From: Algibacter_G agarivorans
GTDB lineage: Bacteria > Bacteroidota > Bacteroidia > Flavobacteriales > Flavobacteriaceae
Direction of reading: 5' to 3'
Assembly: GCF_039543245.1 (NCBI RefSeq)
Contig: NZ_BAABJJ010000026.1
Coordinates: 1-37,859, forward strand
Length of the DNA stretch: 37,859 nucleotides
Shown here one piece after another: positions 24,698 to 33,264 of this stretch. How positions within the stretch are numbered: position 1 is the first letter of the stretch; every line of letters begins with the position of its first letter. Below the pieces are notes generated by a model. That model had not been told where the DNA came from. It worked only from the letters and a program-made list of their open reading frames with translations, and ran no database searches. The translations under genes were made by a program, and so were the position numbers.

Positions 24698-26122
24698 ATG
24701 ACCGCATCAGAGTTTTATTCGCTTATAAAACAACAGTTTCCGTTTCAACCAACACTAAAACAAAATATTGTTTTACAACAGCTAGCCGAATTTATTTTTA
24801 GCAAAGACCCTAATGCCCTTTATTTGCTTAAAGGCTATGCAGGTACTGGTAAAACAACCATTGTTGGTGCTATTGTAACTAATTTATGGAAAGCTAAAAA
24901 AAGTGCAGTTTTAATGGCGCCTACTGGAAGAGCCGCTAAAGTGATATCAAATTATTCCAAAAAAGAAGCCTTTACTATCCATAAAAAAATTTATTTTCCT
25001 AAAAAAGAAAAAAACGGTGGCGTAAAATTTGTTTTGCAACCCAATAAACATAAAAACACCATTTTTATAGTAGACGAAGCTTCTATGATTCCTGATACGC
25101 CTGGAGATTCTAAACTTTTTGAAAACGGTTCCTTGTTAGATGATTTAATGCAATATGTATATTCCGGCTATCAATGCAAATTACTTTTAATTGGTGATAC
25201 CGCTCAGTTACCGCCAGTGAAATTAGATGTTAGCCCTGCTCTAGATGAAAATAGAATAGCTTTAAACTATAACAAAGAAGTGACTAGAATGGAATTAGAT
25301 GAAGTGGTGAGACAAGAACAGGATTCCGGTATTCTTGCTAATGCCACGGTTTTGCGCGAGGCTTTATCACATAGCGTGCACGATTCATTTAAGTTTGATT
25401 TAGCAGGTTTTAAAGATATTATAAGGCTTATTGATGGCTATGAAATTATGGACGCTATAAATGATGCTTATAGTGAATTAGGAAAAGAGGAAACAGCTAT
25501 AATTGTTAGAAGTAACAAACGTGCCAATTTATATAACCAACAGATTAGAAATAGGATTCTTTTTAATGAAAACGAATTAACTGCTGGAGATTATTTAATG
25601 GTAGTAAAAAATAATTATTTCTGGATAAAGCCAACCACTGAAGCAGGTTTTATAGCCAATGGAGATATTGTAGAAGTTTTAGAAATTTTTAGTATTCAAG
25701 AACTTTATGGGTTTCGCTTTGCGGAAGTTAAAATACGGATGGTAGATTATCCTAAAATGAGTCCTTTTGAAACCGTTTTGCTTTTAGATACAATTGATGC
25801 TGAAACACCGTCTTTGCCTTATGAAGATTCCAATAGATTATATCAAGAAGTGATGAAAGATTTTGAAAGCGAAACGAGCAAGTATAAAAAGTTTTTAAAA
25901 GTAAAAGCCAACAAGCATTTTAATGCTTTACAGGTTAAGTTTTCATATGCTATTACGTGTCATAAATCTCAAGGAGGCCAATGGCAGACCGTTTTTGTAG
26001 AGCAGCCTTATTTGCCTAACGGTATTGATAAAGACTATTTGAGATGGTTATATACCGCAGTAACTAGAGCCAAAGAAAAATTGTATCTTATTGGCTTTAA
26101 TGATGATTTTTTTGAAGAATGA
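24698..26122 (+). CDS. ATP-dependent RecD/Pif1-like DNA helicase
   Basis: The 474-residue superfamily 1B helicase has Walker A GYAGTGKTT (46-54), motif Ia APTGRAAK, Walker B VDEAS (around 125-129), motif III LLIGDTAQLPPV, and in the C-terminal UvrD_C_2 part the ITCHKSQGGQW and YTAVTRAKEKLYLIG motifs. It lacks the long N-terminal domains of RecD2 and is not beside recB or recC, so it is a stand-alone 5'-3' helicase, probably acting in replication fork or repair processing. It could also be described as a Dda/Pif1-like enzyme. It stands alone on the plus strand, with 240 non-coding bases after it. Confidence 0.88.
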   Translation: MTASEFYSLIKQQFPFQPTLKQNIVLQQLAEFIFSKDPNALYLLKGYAGTGKTTIVGAIVTNLWKAKKSAVLMAPTGRAAKVISNYSKKEAFTIHKKIYFPKKEKNGGVKFVLQPNKHKNTIFIVDEASMIPDTPGDSKLFENGSLLDDLMQYVYSGYQCKLLLIGDTAQLPPVKLDVSPALDENRIALNYNKEVTRMELDEVVRQEQDSGILANATVLREALSHSVHDSFKFDLAGFKDIIRLIDGYEIMDAINDAYSELGKEETAIIVRSNKRANLYNQQIRNRILFNENELTAGDYLMVVKNNYFWIKPTTEAGFIANGDIVEVLEIFSIQELYGFRFAEVKIRMVDYPKMSPFETVLLLDTIDAETPSLPYEDSNRLYQEVMKDFESETSKYKKFLKVKANKHFNALQVKFSYAITCHKSQGGQWQTVFVEQPYLPNGIDKDYLRWLYTAVTRAKEKLYLIGFNDDFFEE

Positions 26123-26327
26123 AGTAAAAAAGTCGCAGTGAACAGTGGCAGTTTACAGTCAGTTTCGTTGAATTCTGAAACTTTTCACTTTCATTATAAA
26201 ATGATTTATTGAGAGATCAAAATTAGCATAATAATCCGCCATATATCTTGGCGCCATTGCGGCTTTGTGTGTAAATATTATAGTTTGGGAATTAATGTAA
26301 GTTTGAATAATTATTAACTATAAACAA

Positions 26328-26345
26328 AAGTCCCCGAAGGGACTT
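26328..26345 (+). promoter_or_regulatory. Perfect small hairpin in the DUF4126 leader
   Basis: AAGTCCC (26328-26334), loop CGAA, GGGACTT (26339-26345). It is followed by a purine-rich GGGGAGGGAGAAG run and then the ATG at 26363. It is unusually GC-rich for this genome and could be a leader regulator or a remnant of a dispersed repeat. Confidence 0.45.
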
Positions 26346-26362
26346 AGGGGAGGGAGAAGCTT

Positions 26363-26929
26363 ATGACTATAGAAACCATTATAAGTATTTGCCTTGGTGT
26401 TGGTCTTTCAGCATCAGTAGGTTTCAGAGTGTTTTTACCATTATTCGCTTTAAGTTTGGCATCTTATTTTGATGTATGGCTACTTAACGAATCTTGGCAA
26501 TGGATCGGGAGTTCCACCGCATTAATTATATTAGGTGTAGCCACACTTGTTGAAATATTCGCCTATTTTATACCCTATATAGATAATGTATTGGATAGTA
26601 TAGCTGTGCCCTTAGCGGCGCTTGCAGGAACAGCCATTTTGCAATCTACTGTAGCCGATTTAAGCCCTGTAATTACTTGGTCTTTAGCTATTATTGCAGG
26701 CGGAGGTACAGCAGCAGCTATAGCAGGAACGTCTAGCACAACACGTTTAGCATCAACAGTAACCACTGGAGGTTTGGGGAATCCCATTGTTTCTATGGTT
26801 GAAACAGGTACATCTTTAGTTATGTCTGTTGTTTCTATATTTCTGCCTATTTTAGCTGGTATTCTTGTAATATTTATATTATTCGTAATTTTTAAATTGT
26901 ATAAAAAGTTTAAATCAACTAAAGTCTAA
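26363..26929 (+). CDS. DUF4126 membrane protein
   Basis: The 188-residue protein has about five hydrophobic segments. It begins with ISICLGVGLSASVGFRVFLPLFAL and continues with IPYIDNVLDSIAVPLAALAGT, both recognisable in DUF4126 proteins. The middle holds a Gly/Ala/Thr-rich stretch (AGGGTAAAIAGTSS). The C-terminal helix ends in a short basic tail (KLYKKFKS), suggesting a cytoplasmic C-terminus. It is an inner-membrane protein; no function is established. Its leader contains a compact GC-rich hairpin. It lies 45 bases before kdsB on the same strand, although kdsB has its own -7 box. Confidence 0.82.
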   Translation: MTIETIISICLGVGLSASVGFRVFLPLFALSLASYFDVWLLNESWQWIGSSTALIILGVATLVEIFAYFIPYIDNVLDSIAVPLAALAGTAILQSTVADLSPVITWSLAIIAGGGTAAAIAGTSSTTRLASTVTTGGLGNPIVSMVETGTSLVMSVVSIFLPILAGILVIFILFVIFKLYKKFKSTKV

Positions 26930-26946
26930 AACCTAGAAATTTATAC

Positions 26947-26954
26947 TATTTTTG
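26947..26954 (+). promoter_or_regulatory. Candidate -7 box for kdsB
   Basis: TATTTTTG is an exact TAnnTTTG match ending 20 bases before the kdsB ATG; no obvious -33 box is seen. Confidence 0.4.
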
Positions 26955-26974
26955 AAACACAATATTTTGAGTAG

Positions 26975-27703
26975 ATGAAAATAATTTCAATGATTCCTGC
27001 GCGTTATGCTGCGTCACGTTTTCCAGGTAAACTTATGCAAGATCTTGGTGGCAAAACCGTTATAACCAGAACTTACGAAGCTACTGTTGCTACAAATTTA
27101 TTTGATGATGTCATTGTGGTTACCGATAGTGATATTATTTATAACGAAATTGTAAATAATGGAGGTAAAGCCATGATGAGTAAAAAGGAGCATGATTGCG
27201 GTAGTGATAGAATAGCCGAAGCTGTTGAGTTTTTAGATATTGATGTGGTTATAAATGTTCAAGGAGATGAACCCTTTACAGATAAAGAATCTTTAAAAAA
27301 ACTGATCGAAGTATTTGAAAATGACCCCAACAAAGAAGTCGATTTAGCATCATTAATGGTTCATATTGAAGATGAAGAAGAAATAAATAATCCTAATACG
27401 GTAAAGGTTATTGTTGACCAAACTAACTTTGCATTATACTTTTCACGTAGCCCAATTCCATATGCTAGAGATAAAAACGTTAGAGTAAAATATTTTAAGC
27501 ACAAAGGAGTTTATGCTTTTAGAAAACAAGCTATTTTGGATTTTTATAAATTACCTATGTTGCCATTAGAAGCTTCTGAAAAATTAGAGCAATTAAGGTA
27601 TTTGGAATATGGAAAGCGCATTAAAATGGTTGAAACCGATGTGCAAGGTGTTGAGATTGATACCCCCGAAGATTTAGAGCGCGCAAAGAAATTATGGAAA
27701 TGA
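26975..27703 (+). CDS. kdsB: 3-deoxy-manno-octulosonate cytidylyltransferase
   Basis: The 242-residue enzyme activates Kdo (or an amino derivative) with CTP to give the CMP sugar used in lipopolysaccharide core synthesis. The nucleotide-binding start MIPARYAASRFPGKLM is clear, followed by TDSD, KKEHDCGSDRIAEA, the metal-binding VINVQGDEPF and the sugar-site FSRSPIPYARD. HKGVYAFRKQAI, LEQLRYLEYG and VEIDTPEDLERA close the fold. Length is normal. With kdnB about 880 bases downstream, the real substrate may be 8-amino-Kdo, as for the Shewanella enzyme; this is inferred from context. Confidence 0.95.
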   Translation: MKIISMIPARYAASRFPGKLMQDLGGKTVITRTYEATVATNLFDDVIVVTDSDIIYNEIVNNGGKAMMSKKEHDCGSDRIAEAVEFLDIDVVINVQGDEPFTDKESLKKLIEVFENDPNKEVDLASLMVHIEDEEEINNPNTVKVIVDQTNFALYFSRSPIPYARDKNVRVKYFKHKGVYAFRKQAILDFYKLPMLPLEASEKLEQLRYLEYGKRIKMVETDVQGVEIDTPEDLERAKKLWK

Positions 27704-27707
27704 AGAT

Positions 27708-27731
27708 GTCATTCCCTCTAACTAAGGAATT
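27708..27731. repeat. Degenerate GTCATTCCC ... GGAAT element
   Basis: GTCATTCCC is followed after about ten bases by GGAAT, the outer arms of the element also seen at 34797-34835, but the palindromic core is lacking. It lies just after the kdsB stop. Confidence 0.35.
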
Positions 27732-27781
27732 GTTTTTAAACTAATTTCTAATCTTAAATTGATAAATTAAATAAAGATATA

Positions 27782-28486
27782 TTGAATAAAGGTTACAAAA
27801 ATATTAAAGTTATTGGCTTTGATGCTGATGATACCCTTTGGATTAATGAAACCTATTTTAGAGAAGCTGAAATAGAGTTTGGTAACATATTATCCCAATA
27901 TGAAACACTAAATAAGATTGATCAAGAGCTTTTTAAAATGGAAATAAGAAATCTTCCTTTATATGGCTATGGAGTAAAGGCTTTTACTTTATCTATGGTA
28001 GAATCGGCTTTAGAATTATCGAACCACAATGTGTCTCCTAAAACTATTGAAGCCATTTTAAATATTGGAAAAGACATGCTTAATAAACCCGTTGAATTAC
28101 TTGATGGTGTAGAGGATGTTTTAAAGGCCTTATCAAAGAAATACAGGTTAATACTTGCGACAAAAGGCGATTTATTAGATCAAGAGCGTAAGCTGGAAAA
28201 GTCTGGCTTAACCAATTATTTTCATCATATTGAAGTATTAAGCGACAAAAAAGAAGATAATTATTCAAAATTATTGAATCATTTAGATATTAAGCCTTCT
28301 GAATTTTTAATGATTGGCAATTCATTAAAATCGGATGTTTTACCATTAGTAAATATAAAAGCGCATGCTGTTCATGTGCCATTTCATACTACTTGGGAGC
28401 ATGAACAAGTAACGGAAAAAGAAACAAATGGAAAAGATTACAAGACTATAAAGAGCTTAAGAGATTTATTAGAATTAATGAACTAA
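27782..28486 (+). CDS. HAD-family hydrolase (TTG start)
   Basis: The 234-residue protein is a haloacid dehalogenase-type phosphatase. Motif I is VIGFDADDTLW near residues 11-21 with the nucleophile D15 and acid/base D17. Motif II is LATKGD, motif III the Lys in LSDKKEDNY, and motif IV MIGNSLKSDVLP. The helical cap between motifs I and II fits subclass I. The frame between the last upstream stop (27755) and motif I has no ATG or GTG, so the TTG at 27782 is the only reasonable start. Substrate cannot be told. It lies between kdsB and kdnB, but does not look like KdsC, the Kdo-8-phosphate phosphatase, which has no such cap. Confidence 0.87.
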   Translation: MNKGYKNIKVIGFDADDTLWINETYFREAEIEFGNILSQYETLNKIDQELFKMEIRNLPLYGYGVKAFTLSMVESALELSNHNVSPKTIEAILNIGKDMLNKPVELLDGVEDVLKALSKKYRLILATKGDLLDQERKLEKSGLTNYFHHIEVLSDKKEDNYSKLLNHLDIKPSEFLMIGNSLKSDVLPLVNIKAHAVHVPFHTTWEHEQVTEKETNGKDYKTIKSLRDLLELMN

Positions 28487-28552
28487 CCAAATACATAAAT
28501 ACTATTTTAATAAAACCAAGCATTTTTAAACGTGTTGAAATTAAAATAATAG

Positions 28553-28560
28553 TATTTTTG
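28553..28560 (+). promoter_or_regulatory. Candidate -7 box for kdnB
   Basis: TATTTTTG is an exact TAnnTTTG match ending 26 bases before the kdnB ATG. A TTG at 28535-28537 is only 15 bases upstream, short for a -33 element. Confidence 0.4.
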
Positions 28561-28586
28561 GCATTTGTAAAAGAAAATATAAAAGA

Positions 28587-29669
28587 ATGAGTTTTAAAAA
28601 CTTTCCAATGGTGCCAAGAGTTATTTTTGGCAGAGGTAGTTTCAATCAATTAAATGAAGTTTTAGCTCCTAAACGCTTAGGTTTAAATGCTCCTTTTATT
28701 TTTTTAGTAGACGATGTCTTTAAAAATAATGCATGGTTAACATCTAGGATTCAATTATCTTATGATGATAGAATTATATTTGTTTCTGCAGATGAAGAAC
28801 CTAAAACATCACAAGTTGATAATCTTGTAGAAGACATCATTTTAAAATCTAAACAGCGCCCTTCTGGTATTATTGGTATAGGAGGAGGGACATTATTAGA
28901 TTTGGCTAAAGCAGTGTCTATATTGATAACAAACGAAGGTCATGCTCAAGATTATCAAGGCTGGGATTTGGTTAAAAGTAAAGCCTTATATCATGTTGGT
29001 ATCCCTACCATATCAGGAACAGGGTCAGAAGTTTCAAGGACAACAGTGCTAACTGGACCAGAAAAAAAATTAGGTATAAATTCAGATTTCACACCTTTCG
29101 ACCAAGTTATCTTAGATTCAGAATTATCTAAAGGCGTACTTAAAGACCAGTGGTTTTTTACAGGTATGGATTGTTATATTCATTGTGTAGAATCATTAAC
29201 AGGTACTTATCTGAATGCATTCAGCGAAAGCTATGGTAACATGGCTTTGGATTTGTGCAAACAAATATTCTTAGAAGATAACCTTTCTGAAATTGAATCT
29301 CAAGAAAAACTGATGATGGCGTCATGGCACGGAGGTATGAGTATTGTGTATTCTCAAGTAGGTGTAGCACACGCTATGAGTTATGGTTTATCCTACTTAT
29401 TAGGAACTAAGCATGGTATTGGTAACTGTATTGTTTTTGATCATTTAGAAGAATTCTATCCAGAAGGTGTTAAACTTTTCAAACAAATGAAGGCAAAGCA
29501 TAATATTATATTGCCACAAGGTCTATGTGCAGATTTAAGCGATTCAGATTTTAATGTTATGATCAAAGTTGCATTAAGCCTTGAACCGCTTTGGGAAAAT
29601 GCACTAGGGAAAAATTGGAAAAAAACAATTACTCCTGAAAAATTAAAAACGCTTTACCAAAAGATGTAA
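28587..29669 (+). CDS. kdnB: Kdo 8-oxidase KdnB (iron-containing alcohol dehydrogenase family)
   Basis: The 360-residue protein belongs to the iron-dependent alcohol dehydrogenases and closely resembles the characterised Shewanella KdnB, which oxidises C8 of Kdo before an aminotransferase (KdnA) makes 8-amino-Kdo. Shared stretches from memory include VIFGRGSF, GIPTISGTGSE, DQWFFTGMDCYIHCVESL, HGIGNCIVFD and LEEFYPEGV. The nucleotide loop GGGT is at 99-102, and metal ligands are D195, H199, H262 and H276. It is cytoplasmic. The acyltransferase gene starts one base after its stop. kdsB lies upstream; a kdnA aminotransferase gene is not within this window. Confidence 0.88.
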   Translation: MSFKNFPMVPRVIFGRGSFNQLNEVLAPKRLGLNAPFIFLVDDVFKNNAWLTSRIQLSYDDRIIFVSADEEPKTSQVDNLVEDIILKSKQRPSGIIGIGGGTLLDLAKAVSILITNEGHAQDYQGWDLVKSKALYHVGIPTISGTGSEVSRTTVLTGPEKKLGINSDFTPFDQVILDSELSKGVLKDQWFFTGMDCYIHCVESLTGTYLNAFSESYGNMALDLCKQIFLEDNLSEIESQEKLMMASWHGGMSIVYSQVGVAHAMSYGLSYLLGTKHGIGNCIVFDHLEEFYPEGVKLFKQMKAKHNIILPQGLCADLSDSDFNVMIKVALSLEPLWENALGKNWKKTITPEKLKTLYQKM

Positions 29670-29670
29670 T

Positions 29671-30219
29671 ATGCAATGGTTAGCCAAACTTATTTATTTT
29701 AAAATTTTAGGTTGGCAGGTTGTTGGTAATACCGATTTTTCAAAAAATGTTGTTAAAAAAGCAGTTATTATTGCAGTGCCACATACCAGTTGGCATGATT
29801 TCTATATAGGTATTTTGTTGCGAGCTGTTGTAAATGTAAAGACAAATTTTGTTGGAAAAAAAGAGTTGTTTGTATTTCCAATTGGTTGGTTTTTTAAAGC
29901 TTTAGGAGGTGCTCCAATAAACAGGAAATCCAAAGAGAATAAAGTAGAAACTATTGCCAAGCTTTTTGAGGAAAAGGAGGAATTTAGAATAACTTTAGCG
30001 CCAGAGGGTACTAGGAAAAAAGTAACTGAATGGCGAACAGGTTTCTATTTTATTGCAAAACAAGCAAAAGTACCTGTCATTATGTTTACACTCGATTTTG
30101 AGAATAAACAGAATAAAATATCAGAACCGTTTTATCCTACTGATGATGCTGCCGCAGATTTTGAATTTATGCATAATTTTTTCAAAGGTGTAAAAGGGAA
30201 GGTTCCTGAGTATTCTTAA
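29671..30219 (+). CDS. PlsC-type 1-acylglycerol-3-phosphate acyltransferase family protein
   Basis: The 182-residue protein is a lysophosphatidic acid acyltransferase-like enzyme. The catalytic HX4D motif is H38-TSWH-D43, GGAPINR at 79-85 is block II, and the glycerophosphate-binding block III is PEGTR at 111-115. Later VPVIMFTLDF is the usual block IV. It is shorter than PlsC (about 240 residues) and has no clear membrane helix except a weak one at the N-terminus, so it is a compact member that may acylate glycerophospholipid or another lipid. It begins one base after the kdnB stop, so the two are cotranscribed. Confidence 0.88.
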   Translation: MQWLAKLIYFKILGWQVVGNTDFSKNVVKKAVIIAVPHTSWHDFYIGILLRAVVNVKTNFVGKKELFVFPIGWFFKALGGAPINRKSKENKVETIAKLFEEKEEFRITLAPEGTRKKVTEWRTGFYFIAKQAKVPVIMFTLDFENKQNKISEPFYPTDDAAADFEFMHNFFKGVKGKVPEYS

Positions 30220-30340
30220 TTGTTAACTTATCTGAAAATTAATTTGGCATAGAAATTGTTTTATAATCAATATAGCAGATGAAACATAAAGTAAACAATT
30301 ACTTGTTCCTAAAAAGAAACATCCAGCTATCCCCAAAAGC

Positions 30341-30372
30341 AAAAAGCTACTCCGTTAATGAAGTAGCTTTTT
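30341..30372. terminator. Bidirectional terminator between acyltransferase and metalloprotease genes
   Basis: AAAAAGCTACT (30341-30351) pairs with AGTAGCTTTTT (30362-30372) around a ten-base loop, followed by more T residues. It lies between two convergent genes and can serve both. Confidence 0.85.
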
Positions 30373-30398
30373 TTTATAGTTTTTAATGTTATTACTTT

Positions 30399-33017
30399 CT
30401 ATTTAATTTCCTTTACGGCATTATCAATTAAGGTTCTTAAATGTTGTTTATGTGCTCTAGAAGCTATATTCCCAGATGGGGCAGCCATAGCTCTAATAGC
30501 CTTTAAATTATATAAAGCCATCGATTTAGAATTATGTGTAAACTTACTGGTTTGCTTTCCTGTTACCATATCTATCAACATATTTGTATATTCTAATTGT
30601 AGGTTTTGTCTAAAGGAATTTACATTGCTATAAATATCAGATTTAAAAATAGCATTGTTCAAATCGGTCATAAATGCAGATAAAGTGTATTTGTTTCCGT
30701 ATAGTCCAGAATCTGTTATGCGTTGCAGTGTATTTGGGTGAAGAAGATGCATTAAAACGCTTTTTTGAATACCTAATACACGATCATGAATTTTAGGGTC
30801 TTCATTCTTACTTCTTAAATTAAAACCTCTGCGTTGTGGTGCTAAATAATTATAAAGTTCTTTTGGTGCAGAAAAAGAGTTAGATGAAAAAACATATTTG
30901 CCTAATGCAGTCATGGCTCTTTTTTGGTCTTGTAAGCTAACAGGAGTATATGGCTTTGTAGCCCCTTTTTGGCCAACCATACCTCTATCTATATAAATAC
31001 CTCCAATATAGCGGGAAATGGTATTAGCCGCCGCCGCTTGTTGTCCAGTAAGTACAAAATAAGAATTCCCTAATAATTGGTATGAGTTGCCTTTTTCTTG
31101 AACTTTATATTTGGCTAATACTTCTTTTGCAACTTCATTAGACAAATTAATTCTATTTATAGCGTATTGAATGGCATCATTAGTTAGATCATTAACATTT
31201 ACTAACGGGTCTATAGCTTTACCTGGACTGCGCATATCATCAGCATCATTACCAAATACTAATTCAGGTTGCGTGGATTTTGATAATAATGCTTTGGTTT
31301 CAATCTCTGACATGGGTTGATAACCAAACTGAATGGCCCAAATATCATAAGGTCCAGGTCTCATCGTCCAATATTGCCCTTGATTATCTCTATCGTTATT
31401 ATAATTGATTGCAGGATAATCCATTACCGACCCCATAAGACCTATTTCTGAAGTAATATCTTCATTGTTAATATCGCTTATTGAATGCAATTGACTAGAC
31501 TTCATATTATGGTTTAATCCTAAAGTATGCCCCATTTCATGTAAAATAAGAAAGTGTAAAAATTGATTAACCATCTTACTTTTTTCAATACCATCTTCAT
31601 CAAAAACTGTATTTGCAATTGTCCCAAACATATTATCAAGCTGTGCCATTTGTCCAGCCGCACAGTATATATCATGATTATCTGTGTTTATAAACTCAGT
31701 CATTTCTTCATAATAAGTATTTAAAGCAGCTTTTTCAAACAATTTCTCACCTCTAAGAGAACCTGCAAGTACAGCATATTCAATCATAATATCCGCTCCC
31801 AAAATTTGTCCAGTTCTAGGGTTTACAAAAGAAGGGCCATAGCCACCAAATCGTGTTTGTGGCGAAGAAGTCCAGCGTAATACATTATATCTGATATCGC
31901 CAGCATCCCATTCTGCATCATCAGGTTGTTGCTTGATTACAATAGCATTTTTAAAACCAGCTTTTTCAAAAGCAATATTCCACTGCTCTCCTGCTTTTTT
32001 TATTATAGGTCTAATTTCTTTGGGTGTTGTATTTTCCATCCACCAGGTAATAGGGGTAACAGGTTCCGAAATAGCGGTATTTGGATCTTTCTTTTTTAAA
32101 TGCCATCTGTGTACTAAATCTCTGTATGGTGCAGAGCTCATTGATGTTTTGTCATCCACTTGTGTTGTAAAAAAGCCAACCCTTGGGTCATCTAACTTTA
32201 TTTCATAATCGTTATCAGGCATTTCAATTAAACTATGGTTTACTTTAATGCTTACATTTCTACCATCAACAACAGCATTAGAGCCTCCATTTATTGTGGA
32301 AGGCTTTGAGTATATATATTCTATAACCAGATCTATGTTTTTGGGATAATTATTTATTGCTATAATTTTTGTTTTTTCCTTATCAAGATTACCAAGCTTA
32401 AAGGCTGTAGGTGATCCTCCAGGCCTGCTAGGTGGTTTTATTTGAGAAAAAACTTCTTTTAAAAACAATCCATCAGCTTTTATAAGATAAAGCCCATCTT
32501 TTTTATCATGAGCTTCAACTTTTAGGCTTGCCATATTTCCGTTGCTAATATTCGCTTCTTTTGCATTAGCTATGGCTTTGCTTTCATCAAAGTAAAAAGA
32601 AGTGTTTTGAGTTATAAATTCAATTTTATTAAAATATTTTTGAATTTTAAACACTTTCGACTTTCCATAAATACCTCTACCAGCAAATCCTAAATCTCCT
32701 GGAGCATCAACGGTTTGAATAAAATATATAAACTCTTTATTTATTTGATTTTCTGATAAGACCATTTGAAGCGACCCCGTTATTGTATCTTGGTACATTG
32801 TAAAAAGACCTTCAATTTTCTTACTAGACTTTGTTAAGTCTTTAATAGTTTTCTTCTTATCCTTTTTCGGAGTTGGAGCGGGTACTTCTGTTTTGTGTTT
32901 TTTCTTGCCCTTTTTTATTTTGCTTTGTGCTTCCATGTGTTGGGGTGTTAAAAAAAAGAGGAGTGAAGCAAATACTAAGCAAACAAATTTGAATGCCCTT
33001 AAATTTTGTAGTTTCAT
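30399..33017 (-). CDS. Exported zinc-dependent metalloprotease (DUF5117/DUF5118/DUF4953 type)
   Basis: ATG at 33017 is chosen; the longer frame begins with TTG at 33041. The 872-residue protein has a signal peptide (hydrophobic core KFVCLVFASLLFFL, cleavage near MEAQ), then a lysine-rich linker. N-terminal parts resemble DUF5118 and DUF5117, and the catalytic region carries the metzincin motif HEMGHTLGLNH with zinc ligands H493, H497 and H503. MGSVMDYPAIN about 40 residues later is the Met-turn. The C-terminal region fits DUF4953. Such proteins are common in Bacteroidota; substrates are unknown. It is a monocistronic gene with a terminator after it. A 9-bp inverted repeat AACATCCAT/ATGGATGTT lies upstream (33053-33061 and 33095-33103). 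Confidence 0.9.
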   Translation of the reverse strand: MKLQNLRAFKFVCLVFASLLFFLTPQHMEAQSKIKKGKKKHKTEVPAPTPKKDKKKTIKDLTKSSKKIEGLFTMYQDTITGSLQMVLSENQINKEFIYFIQTVDAPGDLGFAGRGIYGKSKVFKIQKYFNKIEFITQNTSFYFDESKAIANAKEANISNGNMASLKVEAHDKKDGLYLIKADGLFLKEVFSQIKPPSRPGGSPTAFKLGNLDKEKTKIIAINNYPKNIDLVIEYIYSKPSTINGGSNAVVDGRNVSIKVNHSLIEMPDNDYEIKLDDPRVGFFTTQVDDKTSMSSAPYRDLVHRWHLKKKDPNTAISEPVTPITWWMENTTPKEIRPIIKKAGEQWNIAFEKAGFKNAIVIKQQPDDAEWDAGDIRYNVLRWTSSPQTRFGGYGPSFVNPRTGQILGADIMIEYAVLAGSLRGEKLFEKAALNTYYEEMTEFINTDNHDIYCAAGQMAQLDNMFGTIANTVFDEDGIEKSKMVNQFLHFLILHEMGHTLGLNHNMKSSQLHSISDINNEDITSEIGLMGSVMDYPAINYNNDRDNQGQYWTMRPGPYDIWAIQFGYQPMSEIETKALLSKSTQPELVFGNDADDMRSPGKAIDPLVNVNDLTNDAIQYAINRINLSNEVAKEVLAKYKVQEKGNSYQLLGNSYFVLTGQQAAAANTISRYIGGIYIDRGMVGQKGATKPYTPVSLQDQKRAMTALGKYVFSSNSFSAPKELYNYLAPQRRGFNLRSKNEDPKIHDRVLGIQKSVLMHLLHPNTLQRITDSGLYGNKYTLSAFMTDLNNAIFKSDIYSNVNSFRQNLQLEYTNMLIDMVTGKQTSKFTHNSKSMALYNLKAIRAMAAPSGNIASRAHKQHLRTLIDNAVKEIK

Positions 33018-33052
33018 GTGTTTATATTTATTTTTTTTCAATGGTCACATGT

Positions 33053-33103
33053 AACATCCATTTAATGATTGTACTTGGGTATCAAGTTTTAGTTATGGAT
33101 GTT
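33053..33103. repeat. Inverted repeat upstream of the metalloprotease gene
   Basis: AACATCCAT (33053-33061) and ATGGATGTT (33095-33103) form a 9-bp inverted repeat with a 33-base spacer, 36-86 bases before the start codon. It may be an operator; no supporting data. Confidence 0.35.
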
Positions 33104-33264
33104 TCATAATATCAAAAAATGATTTTTAGGAGATTGTCCTAGTTACTTGAATTAGTCCTTGTAAAAGTAAGAATTAGTTGAGGTTTAAGTGTCTAAAGAA
33201 AAGTTAAAATATTTAATAAGAGGCTACCTATGCCTTCTGCTATATTTTTTTATCTTTAGCATCT

